A stretch of 64,000 bases of DNA. It comes from Diphasiastrum complanatum (taxonomy: Eukaryota > Streptophyta > Lycopodiopsida > Lycopodiales > Lycopodiaceae). Each line of letters starts with the position of its first letter. Positions within the stretch are counted from its first letter, which is position 1. This document shows positions 47,875 to 59,559 of the stretch, one piece after another. The notes under the pieces are model-generated. The model saw only the letters and a list, made by a program, of their open reading frames with translations. It was not told the origin of the DNA and ran no database searches. Both the position numbers and the translations under genes were made by a program. Location of the stretch: positions 13,468,906-13,532,905 of the forward strand of contig CM055113.1 in the NCBI GenBank assembly GCA_029204225.1, read 5' to 3'.

Positions 47875-48514
47875 ATGTCATCCATGGGTGGATATTTGAT
47901 GGAATCAAGTGAAAGACTCACTTCCAGAAATTATTCCATTTGGAAAGTGAGAATGGAATCACTCCTAGTGATCCATGATCTAAATGACATAGTTCAAGGA
48001 GTAGAGGAAGAGCCTCAAACTTTCCAAGAACAAGCCAAATACAAGAAGAGAGCAAGATTAGCTCTACATTGCATAAAGTTAAATGTATGCAATGACCTCT
48101 TGAAAGAGGTGTCTTCTTGTACCTCATCCAAAGAGGCTTGGGATTCATTAAAGAGCATTTATGAATCCAACAATACTTCAAGAATCCTCATGCTAAGAAA
48201 TCAAGTTTTCCAAAGCATGAAAGGAAGTGGAGAGAGTGGACAAGAGTATGTCCTTAGGATCAAATCTCTTAACAAGGAGTTAAGTGCAATAGGAGAGAAT
48301 ATCCAAGATCAAGAACTAGTACAAATCATCTTGAATGGTCTAGGTGATGAGTTCACCAACTTAGTCCAATCATTTGCCATTCAAGACTCTCTTCCATCCA
48401 TTGAAAAGCAATGTTCTTGTGGCCGAGGAGAGTAGGCTTCTACACCTCAAGACAAGAATGGATAGCATGTCACTTAATGGAGGAGAGGAGAAAGCTAACT
48501 TTACATCTAAAGGC
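47875..48514 (+). pseudogene. Element B gag, N-terminal block
   Basis: ATG at 47,875 opens MSSMGGYLMESSERL, then NYSIWKVRMESLLVIHDL, SSKEAWDSLKSIYESNNTS, YVLRIKSLNKELSAIGE and QIILNGLGDEFTNLVQSF, a complete copia capsid domain. A small indel near 48,405-48,415 shifts the frame; the shifted frame continues VAEESRLLHL to GGEEKANFTSKG. There element A interrupts it precisely at a codon boundary after Gly (48,514). The reading resumes at 54,168. Confidence 0.93.
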
Positions 48515-49205
48515 AGTGAAAAGTACAGTACTAAAAACCATAAATGGATCTTTGAATGATCCACAAGGTGATTGTATGCTTGTTAAACAATCTATCAGAA
48601 ACTAGTCATCAAAAAACAAGATCTAGTTTAGCAGCTTGATAGGAAACAAGTAGAGACAATCAAAGCATTGATCAAATAGTCTAATCCAACTCCACACATG
48701 TGGAAATAAGGCTGTAGTACGGCCTGTAGACAGTGTTTACAAAGTGCCAAAGCTGGGTTTCATCGGAAAAATAGAGTAATCACCATACAATGAGAGGAAA
48801 CTCGAGTTTCTCCTTGAGGCTCCAAAAAGTTTCTATCTTCTCACTATGGAGAATGGAAATACATAGTAAAACACACCTCCTTTGAAAAGTTAGGTGAAAA
48901 TCCAGCATGTAATAAGGAAGTAGACTCCACTTTCTTGCCCTAATGTGAAAACCCTAGCCTAGATCCAAGAGTCATGCTTGGTAGGTGCATGGTAGGTACA
49001 AATCTCATCATAAATCATGGTCTAGATCCTACAAAGTAGGAATCACTACCAAATAGACACAACCACTCCTCTTGACTCGTGGTAACCTACTTTAGGTGTG
49101 TATGTACAAGTGGCACTTTGGCCATTCAAGTAACCAACAAACAATATTGACAAAATGTACAATATTCTACATGGCTAGATTTGCCAATGTAGGCAATTTT
49201 TCACA
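48515..49205 (-). mobile_element. 3' LTR of element A (691 bp)
   Basis: On the minus strand it starts TGTGAAAAATTGCC after the purine tract and ends CTTTTCACT, where the last base differs from the expected TTTTCACA. Confidence 0.95.
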
Positions 49206-52200
49206 CTCCTCCTCAAATCTAGCCTTGGAGATCACAATGCTTTTATCAATAACTCCAATTGAAGATCTAAGCTTGACAAATGAATCTTTAGGTAAAGGTT
49301 TAGTAAACAAATCAGCCAAGCAACTTGATGATGGCACGTGTTGGAGCTTGATCTCTTTAGCTTGCACTTTTTCCCTCACGAAATGATGAGCAATTTCGAT
49401 GTGTTTGCTCCTTGCATGGATCTAAGAACTCTTTTGGCCATCTTCCAATGTGAAACTAGAGGACTTTGCATGAATTGGCTTAACTTTCCAACACTATAAC
49501 TAAGATCAGGTCTAATTATAGTTAAATAGATCAAGGAGCCAATAAGCCTTCTATATAATGTGATGTCCTCAAAGGATGCTTCATCACAACCAATAGATGC
49601 TTTTACATGTTGCTCCATTGGTGTCTCAATGCCTTTACAATTATTCATTCCAAATCTATCTAGGATGGATGTAGCATATTTAGATTGACAAATGAAGCTA
49701 AAATCACATCCTCTAATAACCTCTATTCCAAGAATGAAGCTCAATAGGCCGAGATCTACCATCTTAAACTCTTTTGCTAAAGCAATTTTTACATCTCTAA
49801 TTCCATCTAGATCATTACCACTCAAGATAATGTCATCTACATACAAAACAAGAATAATGATCATGCCATCATGAAAACTTATATACAATGATGGATCATA
49901 GGCACTCATTACAAAATTGATGGAAATGAGAAAAGAGTTTAGCCTAGAGTACCATGCTCTAGGTGCTTGCTTGAGCCCATAAAGGCTCTTCTTCAAAAAA
50001 ACACACCTTTCCTTCATGCTTTGCCTTGATGAAGCCCTCGGGTTGCCTCATGTAGATCTCTTCCTCCAAATAACCATTGAGGAATGCATTTGTGAAGTCA
50101 AGTTGGAATAGCTCCCAATTGAAGGTTGTAGCAAGACTAATGATCAACCTGATAGTAACAAGCTTAGCCACAGGAGCAAAAGTCTCATCATAGTCAATGC
50201 CTTTGGTTTGTAAAAAACCTTTGGCAACAAGCCTAGCTTTATGCTTGCTTATTGATCCATCTTGATTATACTTCAATCTAAACGCCCACTTGCAATCAAG
50301 AGGTTTCTTCCCTTGAGGAAGATCCACAAGATCCCAAGTATGATTCTCAATAAGAGCATCATACTCTACTTGCATAGCATCCATCCAACTTTTAGACTTA
50401 CAAGCATCTTCATAGCATGTTGGCTCATCTAACATTGAAGTAAGAAAGGTGTAAGATGTGAAAGATGATGAGCCTTCCCTTTGATCACCTTGACCATCAT
50501 AGGTGAGCCTCAATGGCTCGAATCTTGCCCTTGTAGATCTTCTTGGAGTTCTTGGAGTTCTTGCATCTTGAGGTGGATCCTCAAGTTCTTCTTCACTTGG
50601 AAGCTCCTCCTCCATCCTAGCATGATCCTTGGCATCAAGATGATTAGTAGCATTATCATCCAAATCACAAGCATGTCCTTCATAAAAAATAACATCCCTA
50701 CTCACTATCACCTTGCTAGTGATGGGATTGAAGACTCTATAACCTTTGCTATTCTCACCATATCCCACAAAGATGCCTTTGATGGATGTTGCATCATCCT
50801 TCCTTCTCTTATCCAAGGATTGGTGTACATAGCAAGTGGACCCAAAAACTTTGAGATCTTTGAGATTGGGCTTCTCTCCAAATAGAGCCTCAAATGGTGT
50901 GATTCCTCCAATGGCTTGGTTTGGCAATCTATTGCACAAATAGTTAGCACAAGTTATTGCTTCACCCCAAAATGGTTTGGATAGAGAAGCATCTAGCCTT
51001 AAGGCCTTAGCACACTCACAAAGAGATCTATTTCTTCTCTCACTCACTCCATTTTGTTGAGGGGTGTATGGACATGACAACTCCCTCTTTATGCCATTAG
51101 AAATACAAAAGTCAATCAACTTATTGGAGACATATTCACCTCCATTATCACTCCTTAATACCTTAATCTTGGTACTAAGTTGATTTTCTACCAAAGTCTT
51201 GAACTTTACAAAAGAATCAAACACCATTGATTTGCTAGACAAGAGGTACATCCAACAAAATCTAGAATAGTCATCAATGAAGATTACATAGTACTTGGCA
51301 CCACCATTAGACTCATGTGAAAAACTATGAACATCCGAATGGATGAGTTCAAGAGGAGAGTTTGATCTTGATGTAGATCTTGAGAAGGGTAGCTTGTGAG
51401 CCTTTGAGAGGCTGCATGCTTCACATCTCTTCCCACACTTTGACAAATGCTTGGGGAGTCCAACTGCAAGCTCCTTTGTAGCCATAGATTCCATGGCTTT
51501 GTAGTTGGGGTGGCCCAACCTTTTGTGCCACGGTTCCACCTTTGATAGCTCCACCTTTGCCAAGTTAACACTCTCCACTGCAATATTGGCATCAAGTTTA
51601 AACAATCTACCTTGCTTAAAGCCTTTGGCTATACATTCATCATTTCTAAGGATGGAACAAACTCCATGCTTAAATTGTACATCTAGGCCATTATCCATTA
51701 ACTGGCCAACACTAAGCAAATTCTTGGTTAACTTAGGAACATAAAGAACATTATCTAGATTCATCCTTTTGGATGATCCCACATACAAGGGAATTGTTCC
51801 TATTCCACTTATCTTACATTCTTGACTACTTGTAGTATAGATTGATCTATGTAAGTCATTGTAAGAAAGTAAGGTGGAGAATATGTCCTTTTGATATGTC
51901 ATGTGAGAACTTGCCCCACTATCAATCCACCAAGAATCATTGGTGTTGCTCTTGGATGATGGTGGTTTGTTGGAAACCATCAAGGATGACTCTTCATCCT
52001 CCTCTTCCTCCTGATGTGCAATGTTGCTTTGTTTGCTCTCTTGTGCCTTCTTCTTCTTGAGACATTCTGATGCAAAATGTCCTTTCTTTCCACATAAAAA
52101 ACATTTGTACTTGGACTTGTCTTTGATCTTGCCCTTTGAGCTGGAAGCCTCATCCTCCTCCTTGGTCTCCTTGAAGTGCTTCTTCTTGCCATTGGTCTTC

Positions 52201-52262
52201 TTCTTGCTTTTGAATGAGAAATTAGCTTTCTCATCACCATCCTGCAGAGAAATAGCATTCAT
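49167..52262 (-). pseudogene. Element A gag knuckle-protease-integrase-RT, damaged
   Basis: The long minus-strand frame (52,262-49,959) holds, in order, zinc knuckle CFLCGKKGHFASEC, protease WWIDSGASSHMTY, the integrase zinc finger WHKRLGHPNY...CEAC, integrase core HSDVH, FIDDYSRF, RSDNGGEY and a downstream Glu in a QQNGVSERRNRS context. Then comes RT from KSWMDAMQVEYDAL through MDFTNAFLNG-like QLDFTNAFLNGY. A frameshift near 50,000 leads to SLYGLKQAPRAWYSRL and the catalytic VLYVDDIIL, ending at HWKMAKRVLRSM. There the RNase H core is missing: the next sequence is ARSKHIEIAHHF, its far end, in another frame. It cannot encode a complete polyprotein. Confidence 0.95.
49206..49214 (-). other. 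Polypurine tract of element A
   Basis: GAGGAGGAG on the minus strand, directly before the 3' LTR; the priming site for plus-strand DNA. Confidence 0.85.
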
Positions 52263-52840
52263 TCATGCAACATCCTACACTCTTCAGCTACTAATACACT
52301 GTGTAGCCTTTCTATAGTAGGAAAAGTGTCTTGGATTGCAAAGCTTTGGACCAAATTTGTAAAGCCACTCCCTAGACCATTTAGGACAATCTGAACAAGC
52401 TCACTATCTTGAATCTTCTCTCCAATGGAAGCTAACTCCCTATTAAGAGACTTGATTCTTAGCACATAATCTTGTGCATTCTCATCACTCCTCTTCATGC
52501 TTTGTAGAATCTGATTCCTAAGCATGAGAACCCTCGAAGTGTTACTAGACTCATAGATAGATTTTAAAGATTCCCAAGCCTCTTTAGCACTCTTACATGA
52601 TGATACTTCCCTTAAAAGATCATTGCTTACATTCATCTTAATACAGTGAAGTGCAAGCCTAGACCTCTTCTTGTATCTCACTAATTCCTGTGCACCTAGA
52701 GGTTCATCTTCATCATCTATTAGAAACTCATAAAGATCCTGGAGCACCATTAGCGACTCCATCCTCACTTTCCAAATAGCATAATTGGTAGAATTTAACC
52801 TCTCACTAGCTTCTAGAAGGTAGGCTCCCACTGATCCCAT
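52259..52840 (-). pseudogene. Element A gag (capsid part)
   Basis: ATG at 52,838-52,840 opens MGSVGAYLLEASERL, then NYAIWKVRMESLMVLQDL, SAKEAWESLKSIYESSNTS, YVLRIKSLNRELASIGE and QIVLNGLGSGFTNLVQSF. This is a full copia capsid domain. It stops at HE* near 52,259; the following zinc-knuckle frame starts in a different register, so a one-step frameshift separates them. In related copies here the frame is continuous, so this is damage, not programmed shifting. Confidence 0.93.
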
Positions 52841-53458
52841 CTTACTAGCAAGATTCTACACACAAGATATAGATTTGTTTGGACCTGAAACTCACAAAGG
52901 TTTCTAACTTGCAGTGTTTCACTCAAATGTTGACTTCTAATCCAACAGATGGATTTGTAATCACAGTTCTATCACTCCCTCACAAGCTGGAATGAAGATA
53001 AGATGAGATGAAAACTACACTCAAGCAAATCTTGCCAATCTTGGCTATTCTTGGACAAAAACTGACTCTATCTCTCTCATTCACTTTGATGTACTTTCAA
53101 GACCTGGTTTCCACTTTAAGAAGGTCTGAAATCAGCCTAGATTAATTAGTTTTTATGAAACAAATTCAAAACTAATCAATGGCAAGTGATCTTGGTAGCT
53201 TATCCTAGGATTTGCACCAAAAACTACATCAAACTGACACCATATGAATTTTCTATGATCCAATGAATATGGGTTATTAAATGCTGGTTCAGAGATGCCC
53301 ACACGTGTGAACCGTACGGATTTTGATCCTGAAAAAGTTTGGGATCAAATCCCCTCACCAAAACCTGGATACCAGCTCGCCCTTCCAATACTAGCTTTTT
53401 GCACCAAAACCTGCTAAAACTAGATCAGATTCAGACACAGATCAATGGCCTTGTACTT
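52841..53458 (-). other. Untranslated leader of element A
   Basis: Non-coding sequence between the primer-binding site and gag on the minus strand. Confidence 0.8.
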
Positions 53459-53471
53459 GGCTCTGATACCA
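53459..53471 (-). other. Primer-binding site of element A
   Basis: The minus strand reads TGGTATCAGAGCC immediately after the end of the 5' LTR; complementary to initiator tRNA-Met. Confidence 0.95.
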
Positions 53472-54162
53472 TGTGAAAAGTACAGTACTAAGGACCATAA
53501 GTGGATCTTTGAATGATCCACAAGGTGATTGTATGCTTGTTAAACAATCTATCAAAAACTAGTCATCAGAAAACAAGATCTAGTTTAGCAGCTTGATAGG
53601 AAACAAGTAGAGACAATCAAAGCATTGATCAAATAGTCTAATCCAACTCCACACGTGTGGAAATAAGGCTGTAGTACGGCCTATAGACAGTGTTTACAAA
53701 GTGTCAAAGCTGGGTTTCATTGGAAAAACAGAGTAATCACCATACAATGAGAGGAAACTCGAGTTTCTCCTTGAGGCTCCAAAAAGTTTCTATCTTCTCA
53801 CTATGGAGAATGGAAATACATAGTAAAACACACTTCCTTTGCAAAGTTAGGTGAAAATCCAGCATGTAATAAGGAAGTAGACTCCACTTTCTTGCCCTAA
53901 TGTGAAAACCCTAGCCTAGATCCAAGAGTCATGCTTGGTAGGTGCATGGTAGGTACAAATCTCATCATAAATCATGGTCTAGATCCTACAAAGTAGGAAT
54001 CACTACCAAATAGACACAACCACTCCTCTTGACTCGTGGTAACCTACTTTAGGTGTGTATGTACAAGTGGCACTTTGGCCATTCAATTAACCAACAAACA
54101 ATATTGAAAAAATGTACAATATTCTACATGGCTAGATTTGCCAATGTAGGCAATTTTTCACA
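53472..54162 (-). mobile_element. 5' LTR of element A (691 bp)
   Basis: TGTGAAAA to TTTTCACA, so its outermost 8 bases are a perfect inverted repeat. It carries an ACACGTGT palindrome and is the near twin of 48,515-49,205. Confidence 0.95.
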
Positions 54163-54167
54163 AAGGC

Positions 54168-56381
54168 AAGAAGAAGCAAAATCCATTCAAGAAAAATCAA
54201 GGCAAGGAGGCCGAGATGAAGAATGTAGGATCTACCTCCAAAGGCAAAGTGAAGAACAAGGCAAAACTAAAGTGTTTCTTTTGTGGAAAGAAAGGACACT
54301 TTGCCTCAGAATGCTACTTGAAGAAGAATCAACAAGCCAAAGGAGATCAAGGGAACATTGCTCAAGAGGAAGAAGAAGAAGATGGATTCAACACATCCTT
54401 AATGGTTGCATCTACACCAACTTCAAGTCAAGACACATGGTGGATAGATAGTGGGGCTAGTTCCCACATGTCCTTTAACAAGCATTATTTTTCTACTCTT
54501 CTATCTTGTAATGACTCTAAGAAGTCAATATACACTGGTAGTGATCAAGCATGCAAGATAGATGGCATAGGATCTATAGCTCTTTGCTTAGGCACATCTA
54601 AAAGGATAGATCTAGATAATGTTTTGTATGTTCCTACCATTTCAAGAAACTTGCTTAGTGTAGGACAATTAATGGACAATGGACTAGATGTACATTTCAA
54701 TAATGGAGTTTGTTCCATCTTGAAAAATGATAATTGCATAGCTAGTGGCATTAAGCAAGGTAGACTTTTCAAGTTGGATGCTAATGTTGCAAGTGAAAGT
54801 GTGAACTTGGCTAGGGAGGAGCTAACTCAAGTGGAGCTTTGGCATAAGAGATTAGGCCATCCTAATCTTCAATCTATGGAGTCAGTGGCAAGAAAAGAAC
54901 TAGCTCTCAGCCTACCGAGAGCTTTCAAGAATTGTGGAAAGATGTGTGAGGCATGTGGCCTTGCAAAGTCACACAAGTCTTCTTACAAGAGATATTCATC
55001 AAGATCTCTCTCTCCCTTGGATCTCATACATTCTGATGTACATAGTTTTTCACATGCAATTAATGGAGGTGCCTTGATGTATGTAACTTTTATAGATGAT
55101 TGTACTAGATTCACATGGATTGAGTTACTATCAAAGAAAAGTCTTGTTTATGAAGCTTTCATTAAGTTCAAGTCTCTAGTAGAGAAACAACTTAGTACTT
55201 CTATCAAAGCACTAAGATGTGATAATGGAGGAGAGTACACCTTCAATAAAATGAAAGACTTTTGTGAGATCAATGGTATTAAGTTACAATACACTTGTTC
55301 CTACACCCGTCAACAAAATGGGGTGGCCGAGAGGAAAAATAGGAGTCTATGTGAGTGTGCAAAGTCCTTGAGGCTTGATGCATCACTTCCCATCTCATTT
55401 TGGGGAGAAGCCATAACATGTGCTAATTATTTGTGTAATAGACTTTCTAGTAGTGCTATAGATGGGATCTCACCTTATCAAGCCTTGTTTGATAAGAAAC
55501 CCAATGTACAAGATTTTAAGATCTTTGGATGTACTTGTTATGTACACATTCCTTTGGAGACTAGAAGGAAAGAAGATGCTACCTCCTTCAAAGGAATCTT
55601 TGTTGGCTATGGAGAAAATAGCAAGGGATATAGGATATATGGTCCTACATCCGAGAAAGTAAAGGTAAGCAAGAGTGTACTTTTCGATGAGTCACAACTT
55701 GCTAAGAGCTTGTCAAATGGATCTAACCTATTGTGCATTGAAGATCTTGACAAATCCGAGGAGGATCTTGACAAATCCGAGGAGGATCATGACAAACCCG
55801 AGGATGGAGATTTGGATCCGAGTCAAAAGGGGCCAACAAGATCATCATCTAGTACTAGATTTTTTGGCATACTTTATGAAGGATCTAACTTGCACTTGTA
55901 CTCGAATTCAGATTTTGCAGGTGACAAGATGGATAGGAAGTCCATTAGTGCATTTGCAACATTTCTTTGTGGAGGAGTGATATCTTGGCTTCCCAAAAAG
56001 CAAGATACAATCTCACTATCTTCTTGTGAAGCCGAGTACAAGGCATTGACTTCAACAACCAAAGAGCTCCTATGGCTAAGAAGACTCTTGATGGAACTAC
56101 ATGTGCTAGAGGCCGAGGAGATCCCTTACATATTTTGTGACAATCAAGCTTCTCAACAAATTGCTTCAAATCCTATCTTCCATGCTAGAACAAAGCATAT
56201 TGAGATAGCTCACCACTTTGTGAGGGAGAAGGTACAATCCAAGGAAGTGCAACTACATCATGTACCATCATCCGAATGCATAGCTGATATCTTAACCAAA
56301 CCATTGTCCAAAGATCCATTTTTTAAGTTAAGATATGCTCTTGGAATTGTAGATAGATGTACACTAGATTTGCCAAGTTAG
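54168..56381 (+). pseudogene. Element B gag end-protease-integrase-RNase H, RT deleted
   Basis: From 54,168 the B polyprotein resumes in frame and stays open to 56,381 (721 residues from the Met at 54,216). In order: zinc knuckle CFFCGKKGHFASEC, protease WWIDSGASSHMS, integrase finger WHKRLGHPNLQ...CEAC, core HSDVH, FIDDCTRF, RCDNGGEY and an acidic residue in QQNGVAERKNRS. An Asp/Glu-rich linker follows with a small repeat (ILTNPRR in one frame, DLDKSEE in this one). At about 55,860 the linker jumps straight to FGILYEGSNLHLYSNSDFAG, the start of RNase H, with DNQA and HARTKHIEIAHHF intact. All of reverse transcriptase, roughly 230-250 residues or more plus flanks, is gone, without breaking the frame. 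Confidence 0.95.
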
Positions 56382-56394
56382 AAGTGAGGAGGAG
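56382..56394 (+). other. Polypurine tract of element B
   Basis: AAGTGAGGAGGAG directly before the 3' LTR. Confidence 0.8.
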
Positions 56395-57257
56395 TGTTGA
56401 AAATTGTCACTTCTCACTTTACATTGGTTCACGTAAATATTGATCAAACATTAGAATATGTTGATGTTCTGATTTCACACATGTGGAGCCTGTTCCCACG
56501 AGTGAAAGGATGTACTTTTCATGTTTGTATATATCCAAATTGATTTTGTATCATTCCAGTTAGTGTGAACATGAAATGACTAGTTTTTAGTCAAATTGAC
56601 TAGTCACTTACAAATTAGCTTTTCCTTGCATGTGCATGAGTAAATGCTCCCACATGGCAAGTGGATATTCACACGTGTGTATAGAGTACTAGAAGATAAG
56701 AGCTGACCATTTTCCTTAGATCCTATTTTGTAGGGAATATTCCTATATTCTGGGAGACTAGCTTTTTGGATTTTAGTCATATTCTAGAAGGTCAACTATT
56801 GGATAAGGATCAAGGATGGATCAAATGGATAGATCTGAGTGATGTGGCACTCTTCACACGTGTGAAGGCCTGTTGGACTGTACCAGACTCATGGATGTAC
56901 TTGATCCATAAAAGGATCATCATTTTGCTAAGAAGATTGATGAGACTTTTGCACTCTACACTTTTGTGAGGTTTCTAGTCATTTGTCTAATGATTTTTAT
57001 GTATGATTGCTATCTAGTATCATTGTACTTGTTGTTTCAGGTGCAAGCCGTACAGTGGACAGTACTCCACACGTGTGAGGCCGCTCTCACTAAAAAAATG
57101 ATGTGTTGATCCATTGCTCTTGCTTAAATCCAAGTGTAGTGAATCTAGATCAAGATCTAATGTGTAGAACTTGATAGATTCATTGATTAAGCAACCAATA
57201 ACTCTCTATGATTGTAAAGTACAATCATTATTGTCCTAAAAACTGTAAAATTTATCA
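56395..57257 (+). mobile_element. 3' LTR of element B (863 bp)
   Basis: It starts TGTTGAAAATTGTCAC and ends TTTATCA directly before the target copy CCAAA. It contains several ACACGTGT-type palindromes. Confidence 0.9.
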
Positions 57258-57377
57258 CCAAAAAATCATAAAAGCTTTTAAAAAATGAATCTCTCCGTCA
57301 TATTCTCTTTTCATGTTACTCATGGAAAAGATGGTCACCATAAGATTAAGCATTGCTCTTGTTTCTTACTTTGGTTG

Positions 57378-57612
57378 GTTGTTGTTTCAAATGGATGTGT
57401 AAAATGCATTTCTAAATGGCCATTTGGATGAGGCCATATCCATGGAGCAGCCCAAGGGCTTCATCAAGCAAGGAGTGGAAGCCAAGGTGTGCCATCTCAA
57501 GAGGAGCTTGTATGGTTTGAAACAAGCTTCTAGATCTTGGAATACAAGCCTTGATGCTTTTCTTATCTCTATTTGATTTACTCCTAGTGAGTATGATCCA
57601 CCTTTGTACATG
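57378..57612 (+). pseudogene. copia RT fragment
   Basis: The frame reads LFQMDV, stop, NAFLNGHLDEAISMEQPKGF, VCHLKRSLYGLKQASRSW and, after a stop, FTPSEYDPPLYM. These are the MDVKxAFLNG and SLYGLKQ blocks of copia RT. The YVDD motif is not included. Two stops; a relic outside element B. Confidence 0.9.
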
Positions 57613-58362
57613 AAAGATATCTCTTTGGGGTTTTACATCCATTTGTGCATCTTGGTGGTGATATAGTGAAATATTGTGTGTAGAATGCTATTTTTTCTTA
57701 TGGATTCACACGTGTGAGTACTGTTGTTGTACGGACTGGAACAATAAATTATCATAACTAAGTGATTTTTTCAGGTTCTTATTGAGTTTACATCAACTTT
57801 TCTTGCCATGATTCAACAAAAAGATAGCACATGGTGTGCTACCCTTTTTACACTACTATTTCAATGTTTATTATTAAGAATGTGGTTTGGTACATAGTTA
57901 AAAATGTCACAAAGTAAAAAAAAGCTTCAAATTAATTTTTTTTTCATAGCTTCCAAAGGTAGCATGTAGGTGTGCATGAGTGAGACTGCCCAAAAAAAAA
58001 ATTTGGGTTGTCTCGTTGTGCACGTCGGCGTGCTAGGTTTGGAGGCTACAAATTTTTTTTCTCCTTTCATATGGCACACTGGCATGCTATCTTTAAAGGT
58101 TGCAAAAAAAAAAAAAAATTAGTTGTATTCCTTAGCACGTCAGCTTACTATGTTCAGAGGTTGAAATAAAATATTTTGAAATAATATTTTTATTCAAAAT
58201 TTGATTCTTATTTGTGTCAAAATAGCTTTTCTATTTTATAATTCATTCGACTAGCACATCGGCATGCTAGTCAAATCAACTCTAAAAAGAAATTTATTTT
58301 TTCAAAAAAAATTTCAAAAAAATTTCATTTTTTGAAATAAAAAATTTGCAAGCTAGCACGCA
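57613..58362. repeat. AT-rich DNA with diverged GCATGCTAG-type units
   Basis: Between about 57,940 and 58,360 the phrase GCACGTCGGCGTGCTA or a variant (GCACACTGGCATGCTA, GCACATCGGCATGCTAG) recurs four to five times about 80-120 bp apart, with A/T homopolymer runs between. No gene. Confidence 0.55.
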
Positions 58363-59072
58363 TGTGAAAAATCAAAAAGCTATCTATGTTGACTTTAGGT
58401 ATTTGATTAAGTTTTTCCATCAAGCATCCATGTGTAGGAAGTTGATTAGGCCATTTTTGGCTTTAGAGGCAAAATAGTCAAGTACACATGTATTTCCATC
58501 ATCAGGCCAAAAGTCATTTATGATGTAGCTCGAGCTAGTTAGGCTCACTACAAGTGTCAAGTTTAGGTTTGATGAGTGACCAAAGTCAAAGTGTTGGCAT
58601 GAGGTCAAGGGTCCAATCAAAAGAGAGATATCTAGCATTTTGGTCCAATCAACTTTGGAGAGTCATGAATCACTCATCCAATAGAAATCAAGAGGTGGTA
58701 GAAAAGGGGTCTAATAGGAATTGAACATGGACTACCTCGATTTGGTACTAGTAGATTGAATTCTCTCATTATGTGAGAGTTATATGAGATTTGGCAATTT
58801 GTGTCTATTCTACTCTCTCTCTCTATCCAAGGCTCCATAGTGAGATTCTCTCTCTACCCAAAAGTAACCACTTTTCATACTTAGTTTTTTTCAAGTATCA
58901 CTTCCACACATGTGAATGTACTTGTCTTATGATTGTATGCATGTAGTAATATGATTTTGCCTTACTTTTTTGAGATAGATCTTGATTATCAATCTATGCT
59001 TGATCTAAAGTGCAAACACAAAGCTTAGGAAATCATTATCATACATTAGGGCCCTCATGTGAATTTTCACAT
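58363..59072 (+). mobile_element. 5' LTR of copia element E (710 bp)
   Basis: It runs TGTGAAAA to TTTTCACA, terminally inverted, directly before a primer-binding site. The internal region is related to elements C and D, but the LTR differs. No 3' LTR was found. Confidence 0.8.
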
Positions 59073-59085
59073 GGTATCAGAGCCT
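59073..59085 (+). other. Primer-binding site of element E
   Basis: TGGTATCAGAGCC immediately after the LTR. Confidence 0.95.
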
Positions 59086-59205
59086 ACCTAAGCTATTCAT
59101 GCATCTCTCATCATATGTATGAATTTTTCCTAGAAATCAAGATCGAGAGAGTGTAGATTGCATCTCCCATACTATCATTGAGACTTTTGGACCAAGAGAG
59201 TTTAG

Positions 59206-59520
59206 ATGGAAAAATTATCCCTCAATCATAATGGTGATGGCAAAGCTCTATTTGTCAAAGACAAGCACAAAGGACGAAGCAAGAATCAACACCAACATTT
59301 CTCTAAAGACAAAGCTAAAGACAAGGACAAAGATGGAGAGGAGGAGGACACCTCTCATGCTTCTACTTCAAAGTTGAAGAAAAAGAATATTAAGTGCTTC
59401 TTTTGTTGCAAAAAGGCCATTATGCCACTAATTGTTTTTTGAAGAAGATCCAATTCAAGCAAGCCAACATCTTTGAACATTATATTTGCAATCCAAATCA
59501 ACATTGGTTGCTGAAGACCA
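59206..59520 (+). pseudogene. Element E gag C-terminal fragment
   Basis: The leader runs into a gag lacking its whole capsid domain: DGKALFVKDKHKGRSKNQHQ, a Lys/Asp-rich linker and zinc knuckle CFFCCKK. A one-base loss then shifts the frame to HYATNCFLKK. It matches element D gag at 63,535-63,760. After about 59,520 copia homology stops and the transposase-like relic begins. Confidence 0.85.
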
Positions 59521-59559
59521 TTTGGCCGATGAGATTTCCATTAGAAACTCACTAGATTC

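Larger units (their letters stand above)
48515..54162 (-). mobile_element. copia element A, complete ends, nested in B
   Basis: Two direct LTRs of exactly 691 bp (48,515-49,205 and 53,472-54,162), flanked by the 5-bp target duplication AAGGC (48,510-48,514 and 54,163-54,167). On the minus strand the order is LTR, primer-binding site, gag, pol, purine tract, LTR. I counted roughly 16 differences between the LTRs, about 97-98% identity, so insertion is fairly recent. The coding part has frameshifts and lost most of RNase H. Confidence 0.96.
47719..57257 (+). mobile_element. copia element B, host of nested element A
   Basis: Flanked by CCAAA at 47,714-47,718 and 57,258-57,262. The 5' LTR survives only as 47,719-47,853; the full 3' LTR is 56,395-57,257 (863 bp), starting TGTTGAAAATTGTCAC. 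The rest of the 5' LTR, the primer-binding site and the leader are deleted, so gag starts about 20 bases after the LTR scrap. Element A sits inside its gag. Coding is plus-strand, in two blocks on either side of A. Confidence 0.92.

Noticed and set aside
52259-52262. Programmed frameshift between gag and pol in element A
   Set aside because: The related element B is continuous in the equivalent downstream stretch and A has another clear frameshift near 50,000, so decay is the simpler explanation.
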